Assembly: GCA_903890485.1 (NCBI GenBank)
Contig: CAITBM010000116.1
Location: 1-64,000 of the forward strand
DNA: 64,000 nt
Direction of reading: 5' to 3'
DNA from: an uncultured Opitutaceae bacterium
GTDB taxonomy: Bacteria; Verrucomicrobiota; Verrucomicrobiia; Opitutales; Opitutaceae
Shown here: positions 7,620 through 18,744 of the stretch, in pieces
Numbering within the stretch: position 1 is the stretch's first letter
How the letters are laid out: each line of letters opens with the position of its first letter
The notes under the pieces: generated by a model
What the model saw: the letters and a program-made list of their open reading frames with translations, nothing else
Databases searched by the model: none
Told to the model about the DNA's origin: nothing
Translations under genes and position numbers: made by a program

Positions 7620-9008
7620 CTAGCGCAGTTTGATCCTGAGGACCGCCGTGTCGCTACCGCGGCTCACCAGGAAGACCGTCTCGGCCCGAAGCAGGTCCCT
7701 CTCGATGTCCGAAAGCTTGGCGACGGCCGATGCGAAGTCCGCGACCTCCACCCCGTCGATCTCCCGGATCCAGTCGTCGGGCCTCAGGCCGGCGATGTCT
7801 GCGGGGCTGTTGGGCTTGACCAGGTGGGCCACCACGCCCCGCAGGTCGCTTGCCTTCGCGTGCCGGGCAATCGCGTCGCCGTAGACGAACTCGCGCGCGG
7901 TGAATCCGATCTTCTCGAAAAACTGCCTCTCGGCCTCGCGCACCAGGCGCGGCTCCTCGGCCAGCGGCGCCTTGAGCTCAATCCGGTTCGATCCCCTGAG
8001 GAGGGAGAGGGTCAGCGTGTCGCCGGGCGAGCGGGCGGCGATCAGGCGTTCCAGGTAGTCGACGACGACGCGGTCGGGCTTGAAGCGCGGGATCGGCTTC
8101 CCGTCGACCGCGAGGATGATGTCGTGGGCCTTCAGCCCGGCCTTCTCGGCGGGGCTGCCCTCGAGCACCTCGCTGACGACCGCGCCCGACTGGGACTCGA
8201 GCTTGAGGAACGAAGCGACCTCGCGGTCCATGGGCTCGAGCCCATAAGCCCCGAGCCACGCGAGGGGCCGGCCGAACACGTTGCCGGGAACCCTTCCCAG
8301 GCTCGGAAGCACCTCGGCGGCCACCAGGAACGCGCTGCTCTCCTCAATGTTGACCAGCATGACCGGCGAGCCGCCGCGGTCGGCCCCGGTGAACTCAAGG
8401 AAGGTCTGGCCGAAGGAACTCGCACCAATCCCCACGAACCTGCCCGTGGAATCGAACACCGGAAGACCCGGGCCGGCGACTTCCTGCTGGGCGATCGCGG
8501 TGCGCTGGGGCAGGGACTGGACGAGGGCCACGTGGCTCTGAAGGATATAGGGGGTGAAGTCCTCGTCCTTGTTGCGGATGCCGATGCCCCAGACCTCCTG
8601 GGCCAGGGCCACCTCTGCCGGCGCCCCCGAGCCGGCGAACTGGGTGACCGGGACAAGCCGCGCCCGGACGGAGGCGTTGGCCCGGATGAAGTGCCAGCCC
8701 GTATAGGCATCCCTCCCCAGGTATTCCGCAGGGGATCCGTCGGGATCGCCGGGGACGTAGACCTTCAGGTCGCGGATCTGCTTCGGGGAGATCCTCAGGT
8801 CGATGGCGGCCGACGGCAGGATGATCGTCCCGGCCGAGTCCACGACAGTGCCGTAGGCGATCGTCGGGCGCCTTTCCATCTCGGTCTGCGTCACGTACTC
8901 GACGGCCACCGTGCACTTCACGCGCTCGGCCCAGAGGGACGGGAGATCCGCGGCGCGCGCCGCGGAGCCAAGGATCAGGCCTAGGAGGAGGAGGGAGGTT
9001 GATTTCAC
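7620..9008 (-). CDS. Degenerate HtrA-like protein with two PDZ domains (probable pseudoprotease)
   Basis: 462 residues: a signal peptide (MKSTSLLLLGLILGSAARAA), a trypsin-like domain (about 30-250) and two PDZ domains (about 255-345 and 375-460; GSPAEKAGLKAHDIILAVDG and NSPADIAGLRPDDWIREIDG). It is a clear relative of the HtrA encoded just upstream, but none of the catalytic residues is recognisable: TNAHV corresponds to LPSAAID, TDLSLL to TGWHFI, and the serine motif GNSGGPL to GPGLPVF. It should therefore bind rather than cleave. The GTG start at 9008 overlaps the htrA stop (GTGA), implying coupled translation and possibly a mixed periplasmic complex with the active protease; the latter is inference. 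Confidence 0.85.
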   Translation of the reverse strand: MKSTSLLLLGLILGSAARAADLPSLWAERVKCTVAVEYVTQTEMERRPTIAYGTVVDSAGTIILPSAAIDLRISPKQIRDLKVYVPGDPDGSPAEYLGRDAYTGWHFIRANASVRARLVPVTQFAGSGAPAEVALAQEVWGIGIRNKDEDFTPYILQSHVALVQSLPQRTAIAQQEVAGPGLPVFDSTGRFVGIGASSFGQTFLEFTGADRGGSPVMLVNIEESSAFLVAAEVLPSLGRVPGNVFGRPLAWLGAYGLEPMDREVASFLKLESQSGAVVSEVLEGSPAEKAGLKAHDIILAVDGKPIPRFKPDRVVVDYLERLIAARSPGDTLTLSLLRGSNRIELKAPLAEEPRLVREAERQFFEKIGFTAREFVYGDAIARHAKASDLRGVVAHLVKPNSPADIAGLRPDDWIREIDGVEVADFASAVAKLSDIERDLLRAETVFLVSRGSDTAVLRIKLR

Positions 9009-10351
9009 GGCTTAAGGACAACGAGCGACACGCGCCGTTCCCGGCGAACCTCCAGGAGCGTCGGCGCAGGCTTCAGGGCATAGGCGGCCTCAAGGCCCTT
9101 CACCAGGTCGAGGGATGAAACCGGGCTGTCGTTTATCTTAGTGATGATGTCGCCCCGCGCCAGGCCCGCCACCTCGGCCGGGAACCCCCGCTGGACTCCG
9201 ATCACCAGGACCCCCGAGTCGTCGTCGAGCTGGTTTTCGCGGGCAAAGGCGCGCGAGATCTTGCGCAGGCCTACCCCCCAGGTGTCGGAGACCCACTCCT
9301 CGCCCATGCGGCTGTCGAGCCGGGTCGTCACCAGGGAGACGGTACCCTCCTTCGATCCCCGCTTGTAGGCGAAGACCAGGGTGGAGCCGACGGGAACGTT
9401 GGCGATCAGGTTCTGGATGGGGGGCAGTTCCTCGGGGAACCGGCCGTCGATCTTCTTGCCGTCAATCGAAAGGATGATGTCGCCGGCCCTCAAGCCGGCG
9501 ATGGCGGCCGGGGAGCCGGACTCGACGCTGTCGACCAGCATCCCGGTGTTGGTGGCCACGTCATAGAAGCCCTCGAGGTCCTGGAGGGCCTTCGGGACGA
9601 TTCCGACGTAACTGCGCGTGATGGAGCCGTCGCGAACCAGCCCGGCAACGATCCGCTTGGCGGTGGCCGAGGGGATCGCAAATCCCAGGTTGTTGGCCCC
9701 AAGGTAGGCGCGTGAGCTAATTCCCACGACCCGGCCGTCGTCGGTCACGAGCGGCCCGCCCGAGTTGCCCGGGTTGATCGCGGCGTCGGTCTGCAGCCAG
9801 GTGTTGAAATTGCCCGTCTCGTATCCGTCCACCCCCTCGGTGTCCTCAAAATAACGGTTGTTGTTGGAGATGATGCCCCGGGTCACCGTTCGCGTAAGGC
9901 CGTGCGGCGTCCCCACGGCGTAGACGGTCTCCCCGACGAAGAGCTTCTCGCTGTCGCCAAACTCCGCGTGCTTGAAGGTGAGGCCCCGGCGCTTCACGTC
10001 GTCCAGGTTCAGCCTGAGGAGCGACAGGTCGGTCCAGTGGTCCCACCCGACCAGGCGCGCGCCCACCCGCTCCAGGTTTGAAAGGGTGACGTTGATCTCG
10101 ACGGCCTTCGGCCCGGCGACGTGCGCATTGGTGAGGATGAGCCCGTCCTGGGAAAGGATCACCCCGGAGCCGATGCTGGCGTCTATCCTGCGCGCCCCGT
10201 CGTCGAAGTTCATCTCCCGGACGTCGATCCGCACGACCGAGTCGAGGAGCCGCTCGAAACCGGAGCTCATGGACGCCCGGGCGGGGGTGGCCAGAGAAGC
10301 CAGGGCCAGGGTCATGGCGGCCAAGATTGACCGGGAGAGCGATTGGTTCAC
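9005..10351 (-). CDS. HtrA/DegP-type periplasmic serine protease
   Basis: About 448 residues from GTG 10351, starting with a signal peptide (MNQSLSRSILAAMTLALASL then ATPARA). The trypsin-like domain has an intact triad: His77 in TNAHV, Asp108 in WTDLSLL, Ser197 in NPGNSGGPL. Two PDZ domains follow (GSPAAIAGLRAGDIILSIDG and GFPAEVAGLARGDIITKIND). It should act in periplasmic protein quality control. First gene of the seven-gene minus-strand operon. The frame is open upstream to 10423, but that would run into leuS; GTG 10351 leaves only 15 bases to leuS ATG, so any promoter must overlap coding sequence. ATG 10315 is an alternative but would shorten the signal peptide too much. Confidence 0.92.
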   Translation of the reverse strand: MNQSLSRSILAAMTLALASLATPARASMSSGFERLLDSVVRIDVREMNFDDGARRIDASIGSGVILSQDGLILTNAHVAGPKAVEINVTLSNLERVGARLVGWDHWTDLSLLRLNLDDVKRRGLTFKHAEFGDSEKLFVGETVYAVGTPHGLTRTVTRGIISNNNRYFEDTEGVDGYETGNFNTWLQTDAAINPGNSGGPLVTDDGRVVGISSRAYLGANNLGFAIPSATAKRIVAGLVRDGSITRSYVGIVPKALQDLEGFYDVATNTGMLVDSVESGSPAAIAGLRAGDIILSIDGKKIDGRFPEELPPIQNLIANVPVGSTLVFAYKRGSKEGTVSLVTTRLDSRMGEEWVSDTWGVGLRKISRAFARENQLDDDSGVLVIGVQRGFPAEVAGLARGDIITKINDSPVSSLDLVKGLEAAYALKPAPTLLEVRRERRVSLVVLKP

Positions 10352-10366
10352 TATGGCGGGTTTCAA

Positions 10367-12955
<2,589 letters not shown>

Positions 12956-13037
12956 TTTCCCCGAGCGAAGGGAGCGTGTTTCGCCCCCACCCCGCTCACA
13001 TCTCCTAAGCAATAGTACGGAGGCGATCCTCTCTTGC

Positions 13038-13057
13038 GGTGGCCCGTTAAAGCCACC
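13038..13057 (+). other. Short stem-loop in the leader of the FecR/kinase chimera
   Basis: GGTGGC (13038-13043) and GCCACC (13052-13057) form a perfect 6-bp stem with an 8-base loop, eleven bases before the GTG start at 13069. There is no T-run, so it is not a standard terminator. It could affect translation initiation of the downstream gene or be chance in GC-rich DNA. The rest of the 12956-13068 gap shows nothing recognisable. Confidence 0.3.
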
Positions 13058-13068
13058 ACATTGCAGGC

Positions 13069-13782
13069 GTGATCAAATTTCCACCCGCTTGGGTTCCCCT
13101 TTTAACCGCAGCACTGTGCATCGCCTCGGTGGCGAGCGCCCAGGAACGCAGGAAGAATCCGACGAGCAAGCTCTATGTCGCAGACCAGCTCGGCGAAGCG
13201 CAAATTGACACCGGCACCGAGATTGACGACCTGACAAAGAAGTCGGTTTATAACGCCGAGGGAAGGTCGATTGAGACCAAGGCCAACTCCAACGCCTCCG
13301 TCGTCCTCTCGAACGGAACCGGCATCTACTTTGACGTCGAAACCCGGGTGAAGATCAGCACGTTCCAGCAGGAAGCCTTCCGGCCCAACCGCGCAGACGT
13401 CGAGGATGAGCCCTCGATCTACACGACCCATCTCATGGTTGAGCACGGCGTGAGCCCGACCGAGCTGCTGGAGAACCCGGTCTTCGCGCAATTGATCGAG
13501 AGGCTGAAGAAGATCTTCGACCTGGTGGTGATCGATTCGCCACCTATGGGCGCAGTAACCGATGCCACGTTGATCGCCGAGCGCACCGACGAGGTCGTCT
13601 ACGTATGCCGGTTCAACCGGGCCTACAGGAAACACATCAAGCTCTACATCAAGGCGCTCAGGGAGGGTAAGAACGAGATCCTGGGGATCGTCTTGAACGG
13701 CCTTTCTCCAAGGCGGATCGAGTACTACTCGAACTACCGCTACTACCGAAGCTACAAGAAGTACTACGGATCGCAGACCTAG
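13069..13782 (+). pseudogene. Chimera: FecR-like exported N-terminus joined to the C-terminus of a BY-kinase
   Basis: A 237-codon open frame built of two unrelated halves. Residues 1-125 begin with a signal peptide (FPPAWVPLLTAALCIASVAS) and match the start of an exported FecR-domain protein (KNPTSKLYVADQLGEAQIDT). From about residue 128 (nt 13450) it becomes the last part of a cytoplasmic bacterial tyrosine autokinase / Wzz-type protein: SPTELLENPVFAQLIERLKK, Walker-like DLVVIDSPP, then a tyrosine-rich tail YYSNYRYYRSYKKYYG. The kinase Walker A and its membrane part are absent, and a signal peptide would send the kinase half to the wrong side of the membrane. This looks like an in-frame deletion that fused two genes, or an assembly join. 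Probably nonfunctional as a kinase; GTG start. Confidence 0.75.
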
Positions 13783-13794
13783 GGCGCCCCGGCT

Positions 13795-14643
13795 GTGTCG
13801 TCCCTCCCCTCAGCGTACCTGCCCCCCGCGTTCAATCCCAAGCTGCCGGTCGCGCTGATCGCCGGGCAGGGGATTTATCCGCAGCTGGTCGCAAAGTCCG
13901 CAAGGAAAGCTGGCCTGGCGCTGCGCCTGATCGCCTTCGAGGGGGAAACGGCCCCCGAGCTCCTCGACACGTTTGCGGAGCCGGACCGGCACTCGGTCCA
14001 CGTCGGCCAGGTGGGGAAGACCCTTAAGCTGCTCTCGGGTTTCGGCGCGGGGTACGCAATCATGGCCGGCCAAGTGACGCCGAGGCGCCTGTTTGACGGA
14101 CTGAGGCCAGACCTGAAGGCCGCACAGATCCTGATGTCGCTGAAGCGGCGCAACGCCGAGACGATCTTTGGCGCAGTGGCCAAGGAGATCGAGGCGTTGG
14201 GTGTCCACCTTCTTGACGCCCGTGCCTTCCTTGACGACCAGCTTGCAAGTGAGGGATGCATGACCGGGGGCAAGTTCCCGATCGCGAAGGAATACCTGGA
14301 CCATGGGATCCACATTGCCAAGGAGAGCGCGCGGCTGGACATCGGCCAGGGATGCGTGGTGCGCAAGGGAACGGTGCTCGCGGTCGAGGCCTTCGAGGGC
14401 ACCGACGAGATGCTGAAGCGCGCTGGCGGGCTAAAGGCCGACGAGACCCTCTTCGTTAAGACCGTGAAGGCCCGGCAGGACTTCCGCTTCGATGTCCCTT
14501 GCTTCGGGATGAAGACCTTGGAGACCATGCACACTGCGGGCCTCCACGCCGCCGCCCTGGAGGCCGGAAAAGTCCTTATCCTCGACAAACCCGCGGTGCT
14601 TGAGAAGGCCAGGTCCTGGAAGATCTCGCTCCTCGGATTCTAA
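13795..14643 (+). CDS. lpxI: UDP-2,3-diacylglucosamine pyrophosphatase LpxI
   Basis: 282 residues, GTG start at 13795. LpxI (formerly DUF1009) hydrolyses UDP-2,3-diacylglucosamine to lipid X and UMP, replacing LpxH in many bacteria, so it supports a lipopolysaccharide-containing outer membrane. Family features are the N-terminal VALIAGQGIYPQLVAKSARK, the middle MAGQVTPRRLF, and the C-terminal catalytic segment with ETLFVKTVKARQDFRFDVPC followed by GMKTLETM. It is 12 bases after the FecR/kinase chimera and 83 bases before the DUF151 gene. No other lpx genes are in the window. Confidence 0.93.
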   Translation: MSSLPSAYLPPAFNPKLPVALIAGQGIYPQLVAKSARKAGLALRLIAFEGETAPELLDTFAEPDRHSVHVGQVGKTLKLLSGFGAGYAIMAGQVTPRRLFDGLRPDLKAAQILMSLKRRNAETIFGAVAKEIEALGVHLLDARAFLDDQLASEGCMTGGKFPIAKEYLDHGIHIAKESARLDIGQGCVVRKGTVLAVEAFEGTDEMLKRAGGLKADETLFVKTVKARQDFRFDVPCFGMKTLETMHTAGLHAAALEAGKVLILDKPAVLEKARSWKISLLGF

Positions 14644-14726
14644 GAATCCCGGGCTTGGGGCCGCTTGCCCTTTGGCGCGCGGCGGTCCATGTTCGCCTGT
14701 CGCCTTCCCAAGGCGCGCAACAATTT

Positions 14727-15191
14727 ATGCAAAACGACGTTGTAGCCGTTATCGTCAAGGGTGTGGTCCCCACCCCCAACGGCTGCGCCGTGTTCCTCGG
14801 CAACGACGAAAAGATCTTCGTGATCTACGTCGACCACTTCGTCGGCAACGCTATCCAGATGACCATCGACGGCGTCAAGAAGGACCGGCCCCTGACGCAT
14901 GACCTGATTGGGAGCATTCTTGTCGGGCTGGGCACGCGGCTTGAGAGGGTAGTCATCAACGACGCCCGAGACCAGACGTTCTTCGCCAGGGTGCTCCTCA
15001 CCATGGAGAACGAACTCGGGACAAAGATCGTCGAAATCGATGCGCGCCCCAGCGACTCGATCGTCCTCGCCCTGCAGCAGAAGCGCCCCATCTACGTCGC
15101 CCGCGCGGTCTTTGACGCCGTGGAAGACAGGACCGAGATCCTCGAGCAGTGGCGCAAGCAGCAGGACGACCCAGAGTCCGAGACCCCGTGA
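14727..15191 (+). CDS. DUF151 bifunctional nuclease family protein
   Basis: 154 residues from ATG 14727 (MQNDVVAVIVKGVVPTPNGC). The body matches the bifunctional nuclease (BFN/DUF151) domain: GNDEKIFVIYVDHFVGNAI, then RPLTHDLIGSIL, and the characteristic IDARPSDSIVLALQQKRPIY. Plant and Thermotoga members have nuclease activity or structure; the physiological role in bacteria is not settled. The C-terminal 20 residues are charged and may be a tail. The stop overlaps the start of dus in a GTGA arrangement, so the two are probably coupled. Confidence 0.88.
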   Translation: MQNDVVAVIVKGVVPTPNGCAVFLGNDEKIFVIYVDHFVGNAIQMTIDGVKKDRPLTHDLIGSILVGLGTRLERVVINDARDQTFFARVLLTMENELGTKIVEIDARPSDSIVLALQQKRPIYVARAVFDAVEDRTEILEQWRKQQDDPESETP

Positions 15192-16276
15192 TCGTTCCCG
15201 ACGGATTGCCGCCAGCCCTCGCCCAGGGACAACCCCTGACGGCACTTGCGCCTATGCAGGACGTCACCGACCTGGCGTTCATGAGGGTTGTCGCCCATTA
15301 CGGGGCCCCCGATTACTTCTTCACGGAGTTTTTCCGGGTTCACGCCCAGTCCCGGCCCGAGCGGCACATCCTGCGAAGCATCGACGAGAATGCGACGGGC
15401 CGGCCGGTATTCGCCCAGCTGATCGGCGAGGACATCGCCCACATGGTTCGTACTGCGGAGGCCCTGGCCCGCCATCCGATAGCCGGGATCGACATCAACC
15501 TCGGCTGCCCCGCCCCCAAGATCTACAAGAAGAACGTGGGCGGAGGCCTCCTGAGGGACCCCGAGCGCATCAGGTCCATCCTCTCGGCACTCAGGGAGGC
15601 CGTGCCAGGCCTTCTCACCGTGAAGATGCGAATCGGCTTTGAGGACACCAGCAACCTCGACCGGGTCCTGGATATTGTTAACGACTGCCGGATCGACCTG
15701 CTGACGGTGCACGGTAGAACCGTCCGGGAGATGTACAGGAGCCTGGTCCACTACGACCAGATCGCCCGGGCGGCGGCCCGGGCGAGGTGCCCCGTGCTGG
15801 CCAACGGAAACGTGACCTCGGCCGGGAAGGCGCGTGAGGTGGTCGCCCAGACCGGTTGCCTGGGGGTGATGATTGGCCGCCACGCGATCCGCAATCCCTG
15901 GATATTCTCCCAGTGCAGGGAGCTCTTCGCGGGCCGGGAGCCGACACTGGTCACCCTGGGCGACGTCCGCGAGTACACCGAGAGGCTTTACCGGGAGACC
16001 CGCGATCCGGGTGTCCCGGAGCGTGCCCACGTGAACAAGATGAAGAAGTACCTCAACTTTGTGGGCCAGGGTGTGGATCCGCGGGGGGGATTCCTCCACG
16101 ACATGAGGCGCACGGAATCCGAGACCGAGCTTTTCGCGGTCTGCGACCGCCATCTGCTCGCGAACCCGGAAACACCGTTTGCCGTCGAGCCCTACCCCGG
16201 TGTCATTGCCCGGCCCAACTGCGAGACGCCGGGTGAGAGCGTCGACGGATGCTCCCTTGAAACGGTGACGGCCTGA
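15188..16276 (+). CDS. dus: tRNA-dihydrouridine synthase
   Basis: 362 residues. An FMN-dependent TIM-barrel reductase that makes dihydrouridine in the tRNA D-loop. Visible are the N-terminal LTALAPMQDVTDLAFMRV, the catalytic cysteine segment GIDINLGCPAPKIYKKNVGG (Cys in LGCPAP), LTVKMRIGF, LLTVHGRT, and phosphate-binding VLANGNVTS and GVMIGRHAIRNPWIF. GTG 15188 overlaps the DUF151 stop and places the barrel start correctly; the frame extends further upstream inside DUF151. Which Dus subgroup (A, B, C) cannot be decided by eye. It converges on sufT with a 15-base gap. Confidence 0.94.
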   Translation: MIVPDGLPPALAQGQPLTALAPMQDVTDLAFMRVVAHYGAPDYFFTEFFRVHAQSRPERHILRSIDENATGRPVFAQLIGEDIAHMVRTAEALARHPIAGIDINLGCPAPKIYKKNVGGGLLRDPERIRSILSALREAVPGLLTVKMRIGFEDTSNLDRVLDIVNDCRIDLLTVHGRTVREMYRSLVHYDQIARAAARARCPVLANGNVTSAGKAREVVAQTGCLGVMIGRHAIRNPWIFSQCRELFAGREPTLVTLGDVREYTERLYRETRDPGVPERAHVNKMKKYLNFVGQGVDPRGGFLHDMRRTESETELFAVCDRHLLANPETPFAVEPYPGVIARPNCETPGESVDGCSLETVTA

Positions 16277-16291
16277 CGCCCCTGCGGGGTC

Positions 16292-16819
16292 CTATTCCAA
16301 TCCCAGGGACTTTCGGCCCGCCTCGGAAATCATCCGAGGGTTCCAAATGGGGTCCCAGACGATGTGGACCTTGGCGGTCTCGACGCTCGGAAGCGCCGCG
16401 ATTTTCTTCCTCGCGTCCTCGGCGATAACTGGGCCCATGCCACAGCCGGGCGCCGTGAGCGTCATCTTCACCTCGACGGCGTTCGCACCGGAGGCTGTGC
16501 GCTCGATCGCGAGGTCATAGATGAGGCCCAAGTCGACGATGTTGACCGGGATCTCCGGATCGAAGCAGGTCTTCAGGGCCTCCCAAACGGCCTGCTCGTT
16601 GAACTCCCCGGACAGGCTGGCCCCTTCGTCCGACAGCTCCAGCCCCTCGACAAGCGCCGCATCCTCCCGCGCGATCCGGAAAAGGCCTTGGTCGGTCTGG
16701 ACCGTTACGTTGCCGCCAAGGGTCTGCACGACGTTAACCTGCGCCCCCGCGTGCAGGGTCGCGGGAGTCCCCGCGGGAATCGCTGTGGCGGGGCAGTCCT
16801 TGAGGAGAGTGTGGGCCAT
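16292..16819 (-). CDS. sufT: SufT-like Fe-S cluster assembly protein (DUF59/MIP18 domain)
   Basis: 175 residues. The C-terminal half is a DUF59/MIP18 domain (VWEALKTCFDPEIPVNIVDL then GLIYDL; TLTAPGCGMGPVIAEDARKK; VWDPIWNPRMIS), preceded by an about 75-residue N-terminal domain. This two-domain form matches SufT, which assists maturation of Fe-S proteins. The cysteine in GCGMG and the DPE motif are present. It lies 9 bases downstream of sppA, presumably in the same transcript; no suf cluster genes are in the window. Confidence 0.87.
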   Translation of the reverse strand: MAHTLLKDCPATAIPAGTPATLHAGAQVNVVQTLGGNVTVQTDQGLFRIAREDAALVEGLELSDEGASLSGEFNEQAVWEALKTCFDPEIPVNIVDLGLIYDLAIERTASGANAVEVKMTLTAPGCGMGPVIAEDARKKIAALPSVETAKVHIVWDPIWNPRMISEAGRKSLGLE

Positions 16820-16828
16820 TGGTAGGGC

Positions 16829-18631
16829 TCAGTGGATCACCAGGTCAACCGGCATGCGGGCGTAGACGCCCTTCGGGTCGTTCAGCGACCTTAGCCAGAA
16901 AAACTCGCTCTCGATTCGGTCCTTGAGCTCGCCGACCAGGCCGGTCGATTGCAGGTGCATGCTTTCGGGGGCAAAGCGGCCGAAGAGTGCTGCGATCGCC
17001 TCGGAGATGTTCCGGGACCTCGGGTATTCGTTCACCCGGAAGTGCTCGCCCAGGTTAGCCTGGTGCCCCGCGTACTTGATCGCGGCATCCAGGCCGCCGA
17101 TTTCGTCGACCAGGCCCAGCTTGAGCGCCTCGACCCCCGACCAGACGCGGCCCTGGGCGATCTCCTCGACGCGGCTTGGGGGAAGCTTTCGTCCTTCGGC
17201 AACCTTGGCGATGAATTGCCCGTAGATCCAGTCGACCATGCGCTGGAACACGGCGAGCTCCTCCTCAGTCTTGGGGCGTGTGAGTGTCAGGGAGTCCGCG
17301 AACTTGCCGGTCTTCACGCTGTCAAAGGTGACGCCGTGGTCGTTCGCAAGCTTCTGGATGTTGGGCTGGATCCCGAAGACACCGATCGATCCGGTGATCG
17401 TGTTCGGCTCGGCGAAGATCCGAGTCCCGAAGATCGAGATCCAGTAGCCGCCCGACGCGGCATAGGAGCCCATGGAGACCACGACCGGCTTCGCCGCCCT
17501 GGCCAGGCGGACCTCACGGAGGATGGTCTCGGAAGCGGTGGTGCTGCCCCCCGGGCTGTTGACCCGCAGCACGATCGCCTTGACCGAAGGATCCTGCCTC
17601 AGGCGCCGGATCTCCCGGGCGAAGCGGGCGCCGCCGATCTCGTTCTGGTCCCCCTCGCCCTCGACGATCTCCCCCTCGGCGTAGACAATGGCGACCTCGC
17701 CAGGCCCCATCGTTGTGGGGCTCCGGTTGAGTGCCGTCTTTGCGTAGTAGCTGAGCTGCACCTGCTTAAAGGTCTCCGTTGGCGAGGTGATCCCGGTGTC
17801 CTTCTTTAGCTTGTCGATCACCTCGTCGCGGTAGGCCACCCGGTCGATCAGGTGCGCCTTGAGCGCAAGGGACGGCTTAATGATCCCCTCGGCGTCGACC
17901 GTGGCCTGTATCGACTCGGCAGACACTCCGCGCGACTTGCCGACATCGGCCAGGATGGTTGCCCAGACGTCGTCCAGGAGCTTCTGGAGCTGCTCGCGGT
18001 TCTCCGGGCTCATGCTCGTGCGCGTGTAGGTCTCCACGTACGACTTGTACTTGCCGACCCGCGTCACCTGGATCCCGATCCCGTATTTCTCAAATGCCCC
18101 TGCAAGGAACCACGGCTCGCTGGCCAGGCCCGGCATGATGATCTCCCCATAGGGGTCGACGACCACGTCGTTGGCCACCGAGGCCAGGTAGAAGTCCTTC
18201 GTTGTCGCGTAGTCGATGTACGCGAGGACCGGCTTGCCCGAGGCGCGGAAGTCGCCGAGGGCGCCCCTGACCTCCTTGAGTGCCGCGTACCCGGTGCCGT
18301 AGCCGCCGGGCGACAGATTCCCCAACAGGAGGATGCCCTTGATCTTGCTGTCGTGGGAGGCGTAGCGGATGGCGCGCGTGATCGTGCGCAGCTGCATCGT
18401 GTCGGTGCGGGCCCCGGGAAAGTCGCCGAAGTCCACCGGCGGGGGCGCGTCCGTGATGTTGGTCGAAAGGTCAAAGACCAGGTACGAGCCGGACGCCACC
18501 TCGGGGGCCTTCCGCTGCTGGCCCATCGTGATGATCGCCCCGACGAAACCCACAAAGAGAAGGACCGCTCCGGTGGTGAACACGATGAGGGCCACGAGGG
18601 CGCCCATCATCGATGTGATGAAGTTCTTCAT
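16829..18631 (-). CDS. sppA: Signal peptide peptidase SppA, long (67 kDa) form
   Basis: About 600 residues with an N-terminal membrane helix (MMGALVALIVFTTGAVLLFV, about residues 8-28) anchoring it to the inner membrane. It is the duplicated type of SppA: the N-terminal half carries the lysine general base region (ATTKDFYLAS and VGKYKSYVETYTR), and the C-terminal half carries the nucleophile region (GSYAASGGYWIS, serine in MGSYAASGG; NSPGGSTTASE). It degrades cleaved signal peptides in the membrane. ATG 18631 is chosen as the residue just before the membrane helix; the frame stays open to 18775. Divergent from the 18745 gene over 113 bases. Confidence 0.93.
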   Translation of the reverse strand: MKNFITSMMGALVALIVFTTGAVLLFVGFVGAIITMGQQRKAPEVASGSYLVFDLSTNITDAPPPVDFGDFPGARTDTMQLRTITRAIRYASHDSKIKGILLLGNLSPGGYGTGYAALKEVRGALGDFRASGKPVLAYIDYATTKDFYLASVANDVVVDPYGEIIMPGLASEPWFLAGAFEKYGIGIQVTRVGKYKSYVETYTRTSMSPENREQLQKLLDDVWATILADVGKSRGVSAESIQATVDAEGIIKPSLALKAHLIDRVAYRDEVIDKLKKDTGITSPTETFKQVQLSYYAKTALNRSPTTMGPGEVAIVYAEGEIVEGEGDQNEIGGARFAREIRRLRQDPSVKAIVLRVNSPGGSTTASETILREVRLARAAKPVVVSMGSYAASGGYWISIFGTRIFAEPNTITGSIGVFGIQPNIQKLANDHGVTFDSVKTGKFADSLTLTRPKTEEELAVFQRMVDWIYGQFIAKVAEGRKLPPSRVEEIAQGRVWSGVEALKLGLVDEIGGLDAAIKYAGHQANLGEHFRVNEYPRSRNISEAIAALFGRFAPESMHLQSTGLVGELKDRIESEFFWLRSLNDPKGVYARMPVDLVIH

Positions 18632-18744
18632 GAATACCGCGAAAGCTATCCGGTTTCGGCCCTTCCACCAGTAGAAACCGCCATCACCTCTTCGTGACAC
18701 AGGAACGGATTGCATCCCCGTCCCGCCCGGGCCAATGTCCCGGC

